A stretch of 64,000 nucleotides of DNA, from NCBI GenBank assembly GCA_963717215.1, contig CAVQVS010000010.1, positions 130,835-194,834 of the forward strand. The letters run 5' to 3'. This document shows, piece after piece, positions 9,064 through 17,369 of the stretch. The position numbers and the translations under genes were made by a program. This stretch comes from Roseiarcus sp963717215. GTDB taxonomy: Bacteria > Pseudomonadota > Alphaproteobacteria > Rhizobiales > Beijerinckiaceae. The notes below the pieces were generated by a model that ran no database searches, had not been told where the DNA came from, and saw only the letters and a program-made list of their open reading frames with translations. The stretch's first letter is position 1. Each line of letters starts with the position of its first letter.

Positions 9064-9845
9064 AACCGCTTTCGATAGCCGACTATCTTGACCGCCTCGG
9101 GGGCGGTGCAGGGGAAAGCGCGCCGCCGCGACCCGAGGGCTCGCCGTTTCGCCCCCGAAGCCTGCCAAACCCGCAGAACAGCGGGCCCGGTTCGAAGTCG
9201 GTCTTGGATCGTATCACAAGCAAAGACGCCGAGACGCAAGGCGGAGAGACGCGCCGGCGCACGCCATGGGCGCCAAAGCCCGCTTTGCTTGACTCTGGGG
9301 CGCCGGAATCGCCGCCGGGAGGCGAGCCCGTCAAACCCGAAGACATCGCGGTCAAACTCGCCGAAGCTTACGCGCGCGGCCGCGATGAAGGCCTCGCCGA
9401 GGGACGGCTCGAGGCTTCGGACCGCCACGCGGTCGAACTCGCCGCCGCACGGGAGCAGGCGGAAGCACAGCGGGAGTTTCGTCTCAACGAATACGCCGAA
9501 CTTGAAGGCGCGATCCGTTCCGGGATCCGGCAGATCGAGGACAATGTCGGGGGGGCGGTCACCCGCATTCTTGCGCCGTTTCTCTCGCAGCAGGTGGTCA
9601 AACGGGCGGTGGAGGAGTTGGCCCAAGCGATTGCCCGGATCTCTGCGAGCAATTCGCCGGGGTTGATCAAGATTCGCGGACCCGAGCGCGTGCTTGCGCT
9701 CTTGCGCCAGCGGATCGTCGATCTGCCGATCGAGGTCGACTATGTTGGGGATGACGGTGTGGACACTGTCGTCGAGGCGAACGCCACGCGGATTGTCACC
9801 GAGCTTCGCCCGTGGGCCGAGTTGTTCGCCTCGTTCGAGGCCTGA
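9060..9845 (+). CDS. fliH: FliH-like flagellar export regulator
   Basis: A 261-residue soluble protein with its ATG at 9060 overlapping the fliF stop. The N-terminal 100 residues are Pro/Gly-rich and disordered. Residues about 105-165 form an Ala/Glu-rich amphipathic helix (AYARGRDEGLAEGRLEA) characteristic of FliH, the stator-like partner of the FliI ATPase. The C-terminal domain (IRSGIRQIEDNVGGAVTRIL onward) is FliH-like. Rhizobial FliH proteins are strongly divergent, so the assignment leans on position between fliF and motB as well as on the helix pattern. FliI and FliN are not in the window. Confidence 0.7.
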   Translation: MKPLSIADYLDRLGGGAGESAPPRPEGSPFRPRSLPNPQNSGPGSKSVLDRITSKDAETQGGETRRRTPWAPKPALLDSGAPESPPGGEPVKPEDIAVKLAEAYARGRDEGLAEGRLEASDRHAVELAAAREQAEAQREFRLNEYAELEGAIRSGIRQIEDNVGGAVTRILAPFLSQQVVKRAVEELAQAIARISASNSPGLIKIRGPERVLALLRQRIVDLPIEVDYVGDDGVDTVVEANATRIVTELRPWAELFASFEA

Positions 9846-9854
9846 GCGGAGCCG

Positions 9855-11141
9855 ATGACCGAGGCGCATCCCGAAATCATCATTATCAAGCGCCATAGTG
9901 CGCACGAGGAAGAGCATCACGGCGGCGCATGGAAGATTGCTTTCGCAGATTTCATGACCGCGATGATGGCGTTTTTTCTCGTGCTTTGGATCATCAGCGC
10001 CACGGACAAGAACACCAAAACGCTGATCGCGCGATACTTCAATCCGGTGAAGGTGGAGGAGCCGGCGAAAGCGCAGAAGGGCATTCATGGTGCGGCGGAA
10101 AAGGGCGCCAACTATGCGCCGGAAGATGGCAATGGCGCCCCCGATGCGGGACGGCCTTCTTCCGAGCACGGCGAAGGTCCTGCGGAAAAGGGAAATGAAA
10201 ACCCCGCCAGTCCGTCGAAGCAAAAGGAGCAAGCGCAGCCGCCAACCCCTGCGCCCTTGCCGCCGCCCGATCCAGCGAAACCCTATCCGACAATGTCGGA
10301 GCAGGAGCTGTTCAGCGACCCTCGCGCGAGTCTCGACAAGATCGCCGGCGTGCCGCCGCCCGGCCCCCGTATTGATCCTTCAGCGACCCTGAAGGGCTAC
10401 GGCGAGGTGGGGCCAAGCGCCGACGAGGCCTTGCGCGATCCGTTTCGCCCGCTCGGCAGCGACAAAGCCGTCAATGTGGTTGCGGAAGATCCCGGCGCCC
10501 CGCCGGCAGCAGCCGCGCCCAGCGATGAACCGGCTTCCGCGCCGACTTCGATCGCCCCCGCACCGCCGGCCCAGCCTCCTGCTCAAACTCCAGCCGGGGC
10601 CGAAGCCCCGGGCGCGGGATCGCCGGCTCCGTCAACGGCGAGCGCGGCAACTCCCGACCCTGTCGCGGCGCGTCAGACGGCCGCGTCCGAGTTGCTTGCC
10701 GACCTCAAGAGGCGTCTCGCCGGAGAGTCCAAGGCGATGCAAGGCCCACAACTCGATGTCCAGGCGACCGAAGATGGGATCCTCATCAGCCTTACGGACC
10801 GGCAGAATTTCGCCATGTTCGCCATCGGCTCGGCCGAACCGCAGCCCCGCGTTTTGCACATGATGGAGGCAATCGCCGCGAGCCTGCAAAACTTGCAGGG
10901 CGCCATCGTCGTGCGTGGACATACCGACGCTCGTCCCTACCGGTCCGCGACATACGACAATTGGCGCCTCTCGTCGGCGCGCGCGCAAATGGCCTATTAC
11001 ATGCTGATTCGCGGCGGCCTGCCGGAAAAGCGGTTTGAGCGCGTCGAAGGTTATGCCGACCATCATCTTAGGGACTCATCCCATCCCCTCGCGGCCGAAA
11101 ACCGGCGCATCGAGATTCTCCTGCGCGAGACCAAGCCATGA
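9855..11141 (+). CDS. motB: Flagellar motor stator protein MotB
   Basis: A 428-residue stator subunit. A single transmembrane helix at about residues 29-50 carries the motif FADFMTAMMAFFLVLWII, and its Asp32 is the proton-carrying residue of MotB proteins. A long Pro/Ala-rich linker (about 70-270) leads to an OmpA/MotB peptidoglycan-binding domain with VVRGHTDARPYRS. The long linker is usual in Rhizobiales, where MotC works with MotB. No motA lies next to it, so the partner channel must be encoded elsewhere. The gene overlaps motC by the ATGA at 11138-11141. Confidence 0.92.
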   Translation: MTEAHPEIIIIKRHSAHEEEHHGGAWKIAFADFMTAMMAFFLVLWIISATDKNTKTLIARYFNPVKVEEPAKAQKGIHGAAEKGANYAPEDGNGAPDAGRPSSEHGEGPAEKGNENPASPSKQKEQAQPPTPAPLPPPDPAKPYPTMSEQELFSDPRASLDKIAGVPPPGPRIDPSATLKGYGEVGPSADEALRDPFRPLGSDKAVNVVAEDPGAPPAAAAPSDEPASAPTSIAPAPPAQPPAQTPAGAEAPGAGSPAPSTASAATPDPVAARQTAASELLADLKRRLAGESKAMQGPQLDVQATEDGILISLTDRQNFAMFAIGSAEPQPRVLHMMEAIAASLQNLQGAIVVRGHTDARPYRSATYDNWRLSSARAQMAYYMLIRGGLPEKRFERVEGYADHHLRDSSHPLAAENRRIEILLRETKP

Positions 11142-12328
11142 CCTGCCCTTGGCGCATGTTGGCTTTGGCCGCCTTCGCGGGGCTCGCGCCTGCCGCCGCG
11201 TTTGCCGATACGCCTAGGATCTCCGACCTCGTCGACGAACTGCGGGCGATCCAGTTCAAGGTCGCTCAGGGCGACAAGACGGCCTACTCGGCAGAGCTCA
11301 ACCAGTTGAAGACGATCGGCGCGGCAATCGCGACCGCAAGCCCTGAAACCTGGAAGAACAAACGCGACGCGGATTCGCTCGTCATCTACATCCTGAGCGG
11401 CGGATCCCTCGTTGATGTCGGACCACTGCTCAAAGGGGACGCGGTTCTCGAGTCGGAGCGATCGCTCGCGCGCGGCGCGCTCGCCTATGTCACCAGTCAC
11501 GAGGCCGACGCCATCCCGCTCCTTCGGGAACCGGATTTGACTGCGCTCGACAAACGGCTTGCGGGCGAAGTCGCCTTTGCCCGCTCTGTCCTCGAGACCA
11601 AGCGGGACGCGAAGGCGGCGGTCGATCTTCTCGATTGGGCGCGTCTGCTTTCGCCGGGCGGACTCGTTGAAGAGGCCGCGCTGCGTCGCGAGATCGCGCT
11701 CCTTGCCGAGGCCAAGGACATGAGCCGACTGACGGTTCTTGCCCGGCAGTACGTGACGCGTTTCGGCGCCTCGCTCTATGCCGCGGATTTCTTGCGCGAT
11801 CTGGCTAGCGCCGTGGGGAGGCTTGGGCTCGCTGACGATCCGGCCAATTACAAGCTGTTGTCCAGCGCGATCGCGGCGTTGCCCCCCGACGACCGGCGGG
11901 GCTTCCTGCTCAACTTAGCCAAGTCCGGGGTGGTGAGCGGGCGCTTCGTCGCCGCGGCTTCGGCAGCGACGGAGGCCCTCGAAGGTTCGAAGGCCGACAG
12001 CGCGGAGGCGATGCGCGCCCGCCTCTATCTCGCCGCCAGCCGACTGTTCTCGGACGCCTACGATGCGGCGCTCGCCGATCTGCGGGCTCTCCCGGCGACA
12101 AAACTCGACCGTGCCGACGCCAGCTTGCTGGCCGCGGCTCGAAGGGTGGCGGCGGGACTTCGTGTCGTTCCCGACCAGAGTGTCTTCAATACGGAAAACG
12201 CTGTCGCCCTGCCCGACGCTGACAAGGGCCCGCCCAGCGGACCCGCGCTGACGATCGCGCAAGCGAAGGAGGCGCTTCAACGCACGTCGGGCCTCGCGCC
12301 GCCGACCCAAACTGAAGGCACGCCATGA
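11138..12328 (+). CDS. motC: Periplasmic motility protein MotC
   Basis: A 396-residue protein with a signal peptide (MLALAAFAGLAPAAAFA, cleavage near residue 23). The mature part is helical, TPR-like and Ala-rich, with the conserved MotC opening RISDLVDELRAIQFKVAQGD. MotC is a Rhizobiales-specific periplasmic protein that works with MotB in stator function. Its order after motB and before fliK/motD matches Sinorhizobium and Brucella. The overlaps with motB and the following gene suggest translational coupling. Confidence 0.88.
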   Translation: MTCPWRMLALAAFAGLAPAAAFADTPRISDLVDELRAIQFKVAQGDKTAYSAELNQLKTIGAAIATASPETWKNKRDADSLVIYILSGGSLVDVGPLLKGDAVLESERSLARGALAYVTSHEADAIPLLREPDLTALDKRLAGEVAFARSVLETKRDAKAAVDLLDWARLLSPGGLVEEAALRREIALLAEAKDMSRLTVLARQYVTRFGASLYAADFLRDLASAVGRLGLADDPANYKLLSSAIAALPPDDRRGFLLNLAKSGVVSGRFVAAASAATEALEGSKADSAEAMRARLYLAASRLFSDAYDAALADLRALPATKLDRADASLLAAARRVAAGLRVVPDQSVFNTENAVALPDADKGPPSGPALTIAQAKEALQRTSGLAPPTQTEGTP

Positions 12329-13690
12329 CCACGCCCGCGGCCGCAGCCACGCCCGGGCCGATCGCGTCGGCGCCGCCACGCCCCGCTCCGCAAGCGGCGG
12401 CCGACCCGTTCGCCTTTGGGGCCGTGCTCGAACTCGCTCCCCGGCGCGTCGGCGAAAGCGGACGCCTCGACGACCAAGGAAGGTCAGCGTCCTGCAAACA
12501 AGTCGCCCCAGCAAGAACCCTCGCGCGGACAACAGGGTCGTCATGCGCTGCTCAGTGACAGCGCGCTCCTGGCGGCTTTGCCGTTTGCCTTCCGAACCGC
12601 CTCGACGATGAAAGAAAGCCCGCAAGCTACGAGCAATTCGCCCTCGCTCGCATCGCCTGCGATGAAAGCCCCGAAGTCCGAGGACATAGGCGCATCCATC
12701 GCTCCTGGCGGCAAGGCGGCGACAGTTGGGCGACTGGTCGGCGAACGGGCTTTTCACTTTGGCCCCTTCACGTTCGCGGGCGCGATCGCGAGCCGCGGGC
12801 TCGCGGCTAACACACCCTCCGCGTCAGGCGCCGCCGCCGACCCTGCAGCCCGATCCGCTCTCAACGGCGAAAGCGGCCTTGTCGCCGGCTTTTCTCCGGC
12901 CGAGGCCATGTCAGGCGAACCCCCGGCCGACGCCCTTTCGCCGATTGCAAACGCGGCGTCCGCGACGCCGATCGCGCCTCGGGCAGGTGCGCCTCCAACA
13001 CATCGCGCGAGCTTCACCCGAGCAGCGGCGCACGAAGCCGCGCGCAGCGGGCAAAAGCCTGACGTCTCCGCGCCTCCGCCTGCCGCGCGAGTCGCGAGCT
13101 CCGCCGCGGTCCATGCGCTAGCGGAATCGAGCGGCAAGATGGCCGACGATCGGCCTCCAGATTCGAGCGCCTCCGCGGCGCCGGCAGCGGCGCGAACAGA
13201 CCTGTTCGGCGCACTGGTCTCGGCGCCGTTCGCCGCAGGGGCGTCGTTCCAACTCGACGGCTCAACGGCCAGCGCCGGACGCGCGGACGTCACGCCGCGC
13301 GCGAGCGCGCTTGCCGCAGGCCCCGCGCCCTCGACGCCGTCGATCCGCGAGATCGACGTCGATCTTTCGCCGGGAGGCCTTGAGGATGTCTCGATGACGA
13401 TGCGGCTCGCCGGCGACAAGCTCTCCGTCGTCATCCGCGCGCCGAGCTCTCAAACCGTAGGCTCAATCGAAGGCGCACGCGACGCGATCACCGATCGCAT
13501 GGCGGCGATCGGCCAGCCGCTCAACTCGCTCATCGTCAAGCAGGCAGGCGTCAACACGGTTGGGAATGCGAACGGAAATGGGTCTTCCGCCGACGGCGGC
13601 TCGTCGAGCGGCGAGCACCAGCCGGCGCAAGGGGGCGGTTCGAATGATGCGCACTCTCGCCGCGGCCCTGGTCGCGATCGCAGCTTCTAG
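12325..13690 (+). CDS. fliK: Flagellar hook-length control protein FliK/MotD (frameshifted in this sequence)
   Basis: The start ATG at 12325 overlaps the motC stop. The first frame reads to FGAVLEL and the second continues SLPGASAKADAST. Removing one A of the AA at 12431-12432 gives the continuous sequence FGAVLDSLPGAS, typical of MotD/FliK. The rest is a long Ala/Pro/Ser-rich linker followed by the C-terminal Flg_hook domain (about 13340-13570; REIDVDLSPGGLEDVSM, KLSVVIRAP). FliK measures hook length and switches export specificity; the rhizobial form was originally called MotD. The final 47 bases overlap the next gene. The frame break is most simply a one-base insertion error. Confidence 0.8.
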
Positions 13691-14204
13691 CGACGGCGCC
13701 GCACTGGCCGATGGGGCGCTCGCTTGCGAGCGGGAAATGACGCGCGCCTCGGCGCAGCATGGCGTGCCGCTCAACGTGCTTTACTCGGTGGGCCTGACCG
13801 AGACAGGCAGCCGAAACGGGCTCAGCCCCTATGACATGAACGTCGATGGCCAGGCGGTGCATTCCGCGAGCCTCGCCGAAGCGATGACGCGCTTTTCGCA
13901 GGCGAAAGAGCGTGGCGCGAAGTTCATTGACATCGGCTGCATGCAGATCAACCACCACTTCCACAGCGCCGACTTTCACTCGTTGAGCGAAATGTTCGAC
14001 CCGGCGCGCAACGTCGAATATGCCGCGAACTTCCTCAAGTCGCTGAAGGCGCAGGAGGGCTCGTGGACGTTGGCCGTGGCGCGTTACAACGCCGGCCCGG
14101 GCAATCCGACAGCGGAGAAGACCTACGTCTGCTCGGTCATCCGCAACATGGTCGCGAGCGGTTTCGGGCAGTGGACGGCCAACGCGCGCGCGCTCTGCCA
14201 GTAG
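13644..14204 (+). CDS. Lytic transglycosylase of the flagellar cluster
   Basis: About 186 residues from the ATG at 13644 (or 13647). The signal peptide is MMRTLAAALVAIAASS onward, cleaved near ALADG. The SLT fold shows the catalytic Glu in YSVGLTETGSRNG, the DIGCMQINHHFH motif and the VARYNAGPGN motif. Such enzymes cut peptidoglycan so the flagellar rod can pass, replacing the muramidase domain that is missing from alphaproteobacterial FlgJ. The gene overlaps the end of fliK and closes the operon. The ORF is open upstream to 13560, but that would lack a signal peptide, so the later start is preferred. Confidence 0.83.
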   Translation: MMRTLAAALVAIAASSDGAALADGALACEREMTRASAQHGVPLNVLYSVGLTETGSRNGLSPYDMNVDGQAVHSASLAEAMTRFSQAKERGAKFIDIGCMQINHHFHSADFHSLSEMFDPARNVEYAANFLKSLKAQEGSWTLAVARYNAGPGNPTAEKTYVCSVIRNMVASGFGQWTANARALCQ

Positions 14205-14363
14205 TCTGCGGCCCCCCACATTTGCGAGTCCGAATCGAGCTTTTACAAGGGGTTGAGGAATGATTTGCGAGTCAGTCGGAGATCCGTTGCGGCATGCGCC
14301 GCTGGGACCGTTTCATCCGCGTCAGGACGAAGTCGGAGAGCGGTCAAGACCAACTGCTCGTTT

Positions 14364-14395
14364 CGCCATGCGAAAATGAAGCGTTTCGCATGGCG
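14364..14395. repeat. Perfect 12-bp inverted repeat with 8-base loop
   Basis: CGCCATGCGAAA at 14364-14375 is matched exactly by its reverse complement at 14384-14395. There is no U-tract on either side. It lies 160 bases after the end of the flagellar operon. It may be a 3'-end stabiliser, a REP-like element or a protein-binding site; the function is unknown. Confidence 0.7.
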
Positions 14396-14474
14396 GGTCG
14401 TAAGTCATTGAAATCATTAAGGGCATCGAATCAATCATTTCGCGGTTTTGTTTGTTTTCAACGGCTTAAGCCCA

Positions 14475-14506
14475 TTTTCGTTTCGCCGTTTTTTCGTTTC
14501 GCCGTT
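14475..14506. repeat. Two exact tandem copies of a 16-bp unit
   Basis: The unit TTTTCGTTTCGCCGTT occurs at 14475-14490 and again at 14491-14506 without mismatch. The core GTTTCGCC also occurs just before the hairpin at 14360-14367. The function is unknown. Confidence 0.7.
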
Positions 14507-14679
14507 TTCCTCTTCGTCCCGTGCCTCACTCACATTCTCGTCAACGGCGCAGCTTTGCGTCAATATCCACCATGATATCAGATATTCCAAAAAAAGCAAA
14601 TAATTTTCTCATTTCCAAAATTACGCCTGCTTCTAGCCACCCACTTGATTGAGTTCTGACACCAAACACCCGTCTCTGC

Positions 14680-14898
14680 TCAAGCCTCGACGCCGTCCTT
14701 GCTGTACGACCGCCAGTGAATGATGCCGTCGCCGAACTGGGATTCGGTCATGGCCATCGCCGCCATCCGCTCGTGATGGAGCGATTTGTTGCAGGCGGGA
14801 TCGGTGTTGCGCGGGTCTCCGGTCGGGCCATCGCCTGGCAGCGAGTGCAAGATGGCGCTCAACGAATGATCGCGCACGTTCCAGAATTCGAGGCTCGG
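14680..14898 (-). pseudogene. Remnant of a second pqqE 3' end
   Basis: In the minus frame ending at the stop 14680-14682, the sequence reads EFWNVRDHSLSAILHS, jumps over about 30 residues, and resumes TGDPRNTDPACNKS through to WRSYSKDGVEA. This parallels the end of the intact pqqE at 15224-15430 (EFWNVRDHSLSEIWHS, TGDPRNTDPACHKS, WRSYKEKVEA). The missing block carries the three-Cys region that binds an auxiliary iron-sulfur cluster, so the fragment cannot be functional. No start or radical-SAM domain is present. It is best explained as the decayed tail of a duplicated pqq locus. Confidence 0.85.
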
Positions 14899-15016
14899 GG
14901 CCGGTTACCCTGGCCTGCGTCCAACTCCTCCACATCTGGGGAGCGGCGACGTCAAAACTGGGCGACAGTCTCATAGAGATCTGCTAGTCATGGTACGTTG
15001 CGAACAGGAGAAGCCG

Positions 15017-15091
15017 ATGGAATTCGCGATCTGGATTTGGATACTCGCCGCTCCGGCCGTCGCGTTTGTGGCGATGAGCCGTATGAAGTAG
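15017..15091 (+). CDS. Possible 24-residue single-helix membrane peptide
   Basis: An ATG at 15017, preceded by a purine-rich AGGAGAAG about 5 bases upstream, opens a 24-codon frame. It encodes one hydrophobic helix (WIWILAAPAVAFVAM) with a short basic tail (SRMK) and a TAG stop. The good ribosome site and clean membrane-helix composition support translation, but no family is recognised and the frame is short enough to arise by chance. Confidence 0.4.
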   Translation: MEFAIWIWILAAPAVAFVAMSRMK

Positions 15092-15223
15092 TTGAACCAC
15101 ATCCGCGCCCTCTATAGGGCGCGGGTTAACGCCAAGGCTTATGAGGCCATGGCGGCAAGGCGCCGACTGGATGGACGTGAATTCTGTCGGGCGCCCGCGC
15201 TAGCGGTTTGAGAGTTCGGACCC

Positions 15224-16339
15224 CTACGCCTCGACCTTTTCTTTATACGACCGCCAGCGCAACACCCCGTCGCCGGATTCGGATTCCGCCGTCGCCATCG
15301 CGGCGATGCGCTCGTGATCGGGCGATTTGTGGCAGGCGGGATCGGTGTTGCGCGGATCTCCGGTCAGGGCCAGCGCCTGGCAGCGGCATCCGCCCCAATC
15401 GATCTCGCGCCGGTCGCAGGATCGGCAGGGTTCGGGCATCCAGTCCGTGCCGCGGAAGGCCTTGAACGCGGGGTTTGAATGCCAGATTTCGCTCAATGAG
15501 TGATCGCGCACGTTCCAGAATTCGAGCCCTGGAATCGATTCGGCGGCATGGCATGGGAGCGCCTTGCCGGTCGGCGACACATTGATCGCGACCCGCCCCC
15601 AACCGCCGGCGCAAGGCTTCGGATAACGCGCGTAATAGTCGGGGATCACCAGGTCGATGACCAGTTCGCCCTTAAGGCGCTCGCGGGCGGCCTGCACGAT
15701 CGCGATCAATTCGTCGACTTGGCTCTTCGGCGGCATCAGCGCGGCGCGATTGGCGAGCGCCCAGCCGTAATATTGCGTATGCGCCACTTCGAGCCGGCGC
15801 GCGCCAAGCTCGACCGCGAGATCGATGAAAGCCGCGACCTGATGAATATTCGAGCGATGGATGACCGCGTTGATGGTGAGCGGCACGCCCGCTTTGATCA
15901 CATAACCGGCGAAAGCGCGCTTGCGCTCCCACGCGCCCTTGTAATGGCCAAGGCGGTCGTTGGTGTCCTTATCCGCGCCCTGGAAGGAGAGCTGCGCGTG
16001 GTCGAGGCCTGCGTCGACAAGCTCGCCGGTCCGCGCCTCGTTCACCCCGATTCCTGAGGTAATGAGGTTGGTGTAAAGTCCGCTTTGCGAGGCGTGGCGC
16101 GTGAGGTCGGCAATGTCGCGCCGCGCCGTCGGCTCGCCGCCGGTCAGATGCACATGCAAGGCGCCGAGCGCCGCCGCCTGGCTGAACACGCGCTTCCAGC
16201 TCTCGCCATCGAGCTCGTTGCCAGGGCGTTCAAGCGCGACGGGGTTCGAACAGTAAAGGCAGCCGAGCGGGCAGCGATGGGTCAGTTCGGCCAGAAGCCC
16301 GACCGGGGGGGCTGGCGGCGGCGGGGTATGAGCGGTCAT
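15224..16339 (-). CDS. pqqE: PQQ biosynthesis radical SAM protein PqqE
   Basis: A 371-residue radical SAM enzyme that forms the Glu-Tyr carbon-carbon crosslink in PqqA, with PqqD presenting the peptide. The radical-SAM cluster motif CPLGCLYC lies near residue 28, with LTGGEPTARRD following. The C-terminal SPASM-type Cys set (PCHAAES, CRSCDRREIDWGGCRC) holds auxiliary iron-sulfur clusters. The length is normal. The start overlaps the pqqD stop (16336-16339), so it is the last gene of the pqqBCDE block. pqqA is not here but at 54.4 kb. Confidence 0.97.
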   Translation of the reverse strand: MTAHTPPPPAPPVGLLAELTHRCPLGCLYCSNPVALERPGNELDGESWKRVFSQAAALGALHVHLTGGEPTARRDIADLTRHASQSGLYTNLITSGIGVNEARTGELVDAGLDHAQLSFQGADKDTNDRLGHYKGAWERKRAFAGYVIKAGVPLTINAVIHRSNIHQVAAFIDLAVELGARRLEVAHTQYYGWALANRAALMPPKSQVDELIAIVQAARERLKGELVIDLVIPDYYARYPKPCAGGWGRVAINVSPTGKALPCHAAESIPGLEFWNVRDHSLSEIWHSNPAFKAFRGTDWMPEPCRSCDRREIDWGGCRCQALALTGDPRNTDPACHKSPDHERIAAMATAESESGDGVLRWRSYKEKVEA

Positions 16340-16623
16340 GTCTCGAGCACTCTCTTGACCTTGAGGTCGGCCAGCATGGCGACGACGTCCTTCTCGATCA
16401 CCGCCGGAGGCGCCGCATAGCGCGCGGCCAGTTCGGCGACGATTTGCCCGAGATCACGCTCGCCATCGCAAAGCTCAAGCACGGTGGCCGCCGTATCGTC
16501 GATCTCGAAGATCCGTTCGGGCGCAAGCAGTGTCCATCGCCCGCGCGCTTCATCGCGTTTGAGCCTCACGCCCCTCGGGAGATGAGGCCGCAACTCGGCA
16601 TGGATCTCCTCTAACTTGTCCAT
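16336..16623 (-). CDS. pqqD: PQQ biosynthesis peptide chaperone PqqD
   Basis: A 95-residue PqqD that binds the precursor peptide PqqA and delivers it to PqqE. Visible features are PRGVRLKRDEARGRWTLLAPER, then IFEIDDTAATVLELCDG and DVVAMLADLKVKRVL, all typical of PqqD. The ATG at 16623 is chosen because the upstream extension to 16704 would run through the pqqC 3' end. It begins 5 bases after the pqqC stop and overlaps pqqE by 4 bases. Confidence 0.93.
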   Translation of the reverse strand: MDKLEEIHAELRPHLPRGVRLKRDEARGRWTLLAPERIFEIDDTAATVLELCDGERDLGQIVAELAARYAAPPAVIEKDVVAMLADLKVKRVLET

Positions 16624-16628
16624 CGCCT

Positions 16629-17369
16629 TCAATCCGGCCGGAAGGCCCCTGGAGGGATCGCGCCGTCGACATAGGCGTGGTGCAGGGCGTCGAGCTGCGC
16701 CCATAATACATTGGTCTTAAAGGTCAAAGCCGCAAGGGCGCCCCGCTGCTCCTCGACCGTGCGGGCGTTGCGCTTGACGTATTCGAGCGCGAACTCGGCG
16801 TCACTCGGCGCCTGATCGAGCCGGCGGCGGAAATAGGCGACCACTTTCTCGTCGATGAAGCTGTAATTGGCGAGCATCCCCGCGATGCGTCGCTTGTGGA
16901 GGGAAGGGGCGAAGAGTTCGGTCAGGCTAGACGCCACAGCCTCGACCAGCGGCCGCTCGCGGACGAAGCGCACATAAGCTTCGACCGCGAATTTGGTCGC
17001 CGGCAGCGCGCCTTCCTGTGAGATCACATAGTCGCGGTCGAGCCCCAGTCCGTCGGTGAGAATTAGCCAGCGCTCGATTCCGCCCTTGTCCTCGCCTGAG
17101 CCGTCATGATCAGTGATCCGATGCACCCATTCGCGGCGCAATTCGCGATCCTCGCAGCGCGCGATCAGCGACGCGTCCTTGCGGGGGATCGCCGACTGAT
17201 AGACGAAGCGGTTGAGCGCCCAGGCCTGCACCTGCCCCTTGTTGAGCCTGCCGTCGTGCAGAAGGCCGTGGAACGGATGCAGGTCGTGATAGCGCAAGGG
17301 GCCAATGGCGCGCAGCGCCGCTTCGAGCGCACCGGGAGTCATGGGCTCAGAGGGCGTGTGCACGTTCAT
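16629..17369 (-). CDS. pqqC: Pyrroloquinoline-quinone synthase PqqC
   Basis: A 246-residue cofactor-free oxidase that carries out the last ring closure and eight-electron oxidation to PQQ. Typical segments are RYHDLHPFHGLLHDGRLNK, QAWALNRFVYQ and RIADHD-like RITDHDGS near residue 90, with YVRFVRERPLVEAVASSL following. The ATG at 17369 overlaps the pqqB stop (ATGA); a TTG six bases earlier is less likely. The length is normal. Confidence 0.96.
   Translation of the reverse strand: MNVHTPSEPMTPGALEAALRAIGPLRYHDLHPFHGLLHDGRLNKGQVQAWALNRFVYQSAIPRKDASLIARCEDRELRREWVHRITDHDGSGEDKGGIERWLILTDGLGLDRDYVISQEGALPATKFAVEAYVRFVRERPLVEAVASSLTELFAPSLHKRRIAGMLANYSFIDEKVVAYFRRRLDQAPSDAEFALEYVKRNARTVEEQRGALAALTFKTNVLWAQLDALHHAYVDGAIPPGAFRPD

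Larger units (their letters stand above)
14205..14679. other. AT-richer gene-free stretch after the flagellar operon
   Basis: This stretch holds the hairpin at 14364-14395 and the tandem repeat at 14475-14506, listed separately. The base composition drops below that of the neighbours from about 14400 to 14640. A 93-codon open frame at 14294-14575 lacks a ribosome site and family resemblance. Confidence 0.5.

Noticed and set aside
9045..10232. A 395-codon open frame on the minus strand
   Set aside because: It is antisense to fliH and motB; no family features.
14294..14575. A 93-codon open frame after the flagellar operon
   Set aside because: No ribosome site or family, and it spans the hairpin and tandem repeat.
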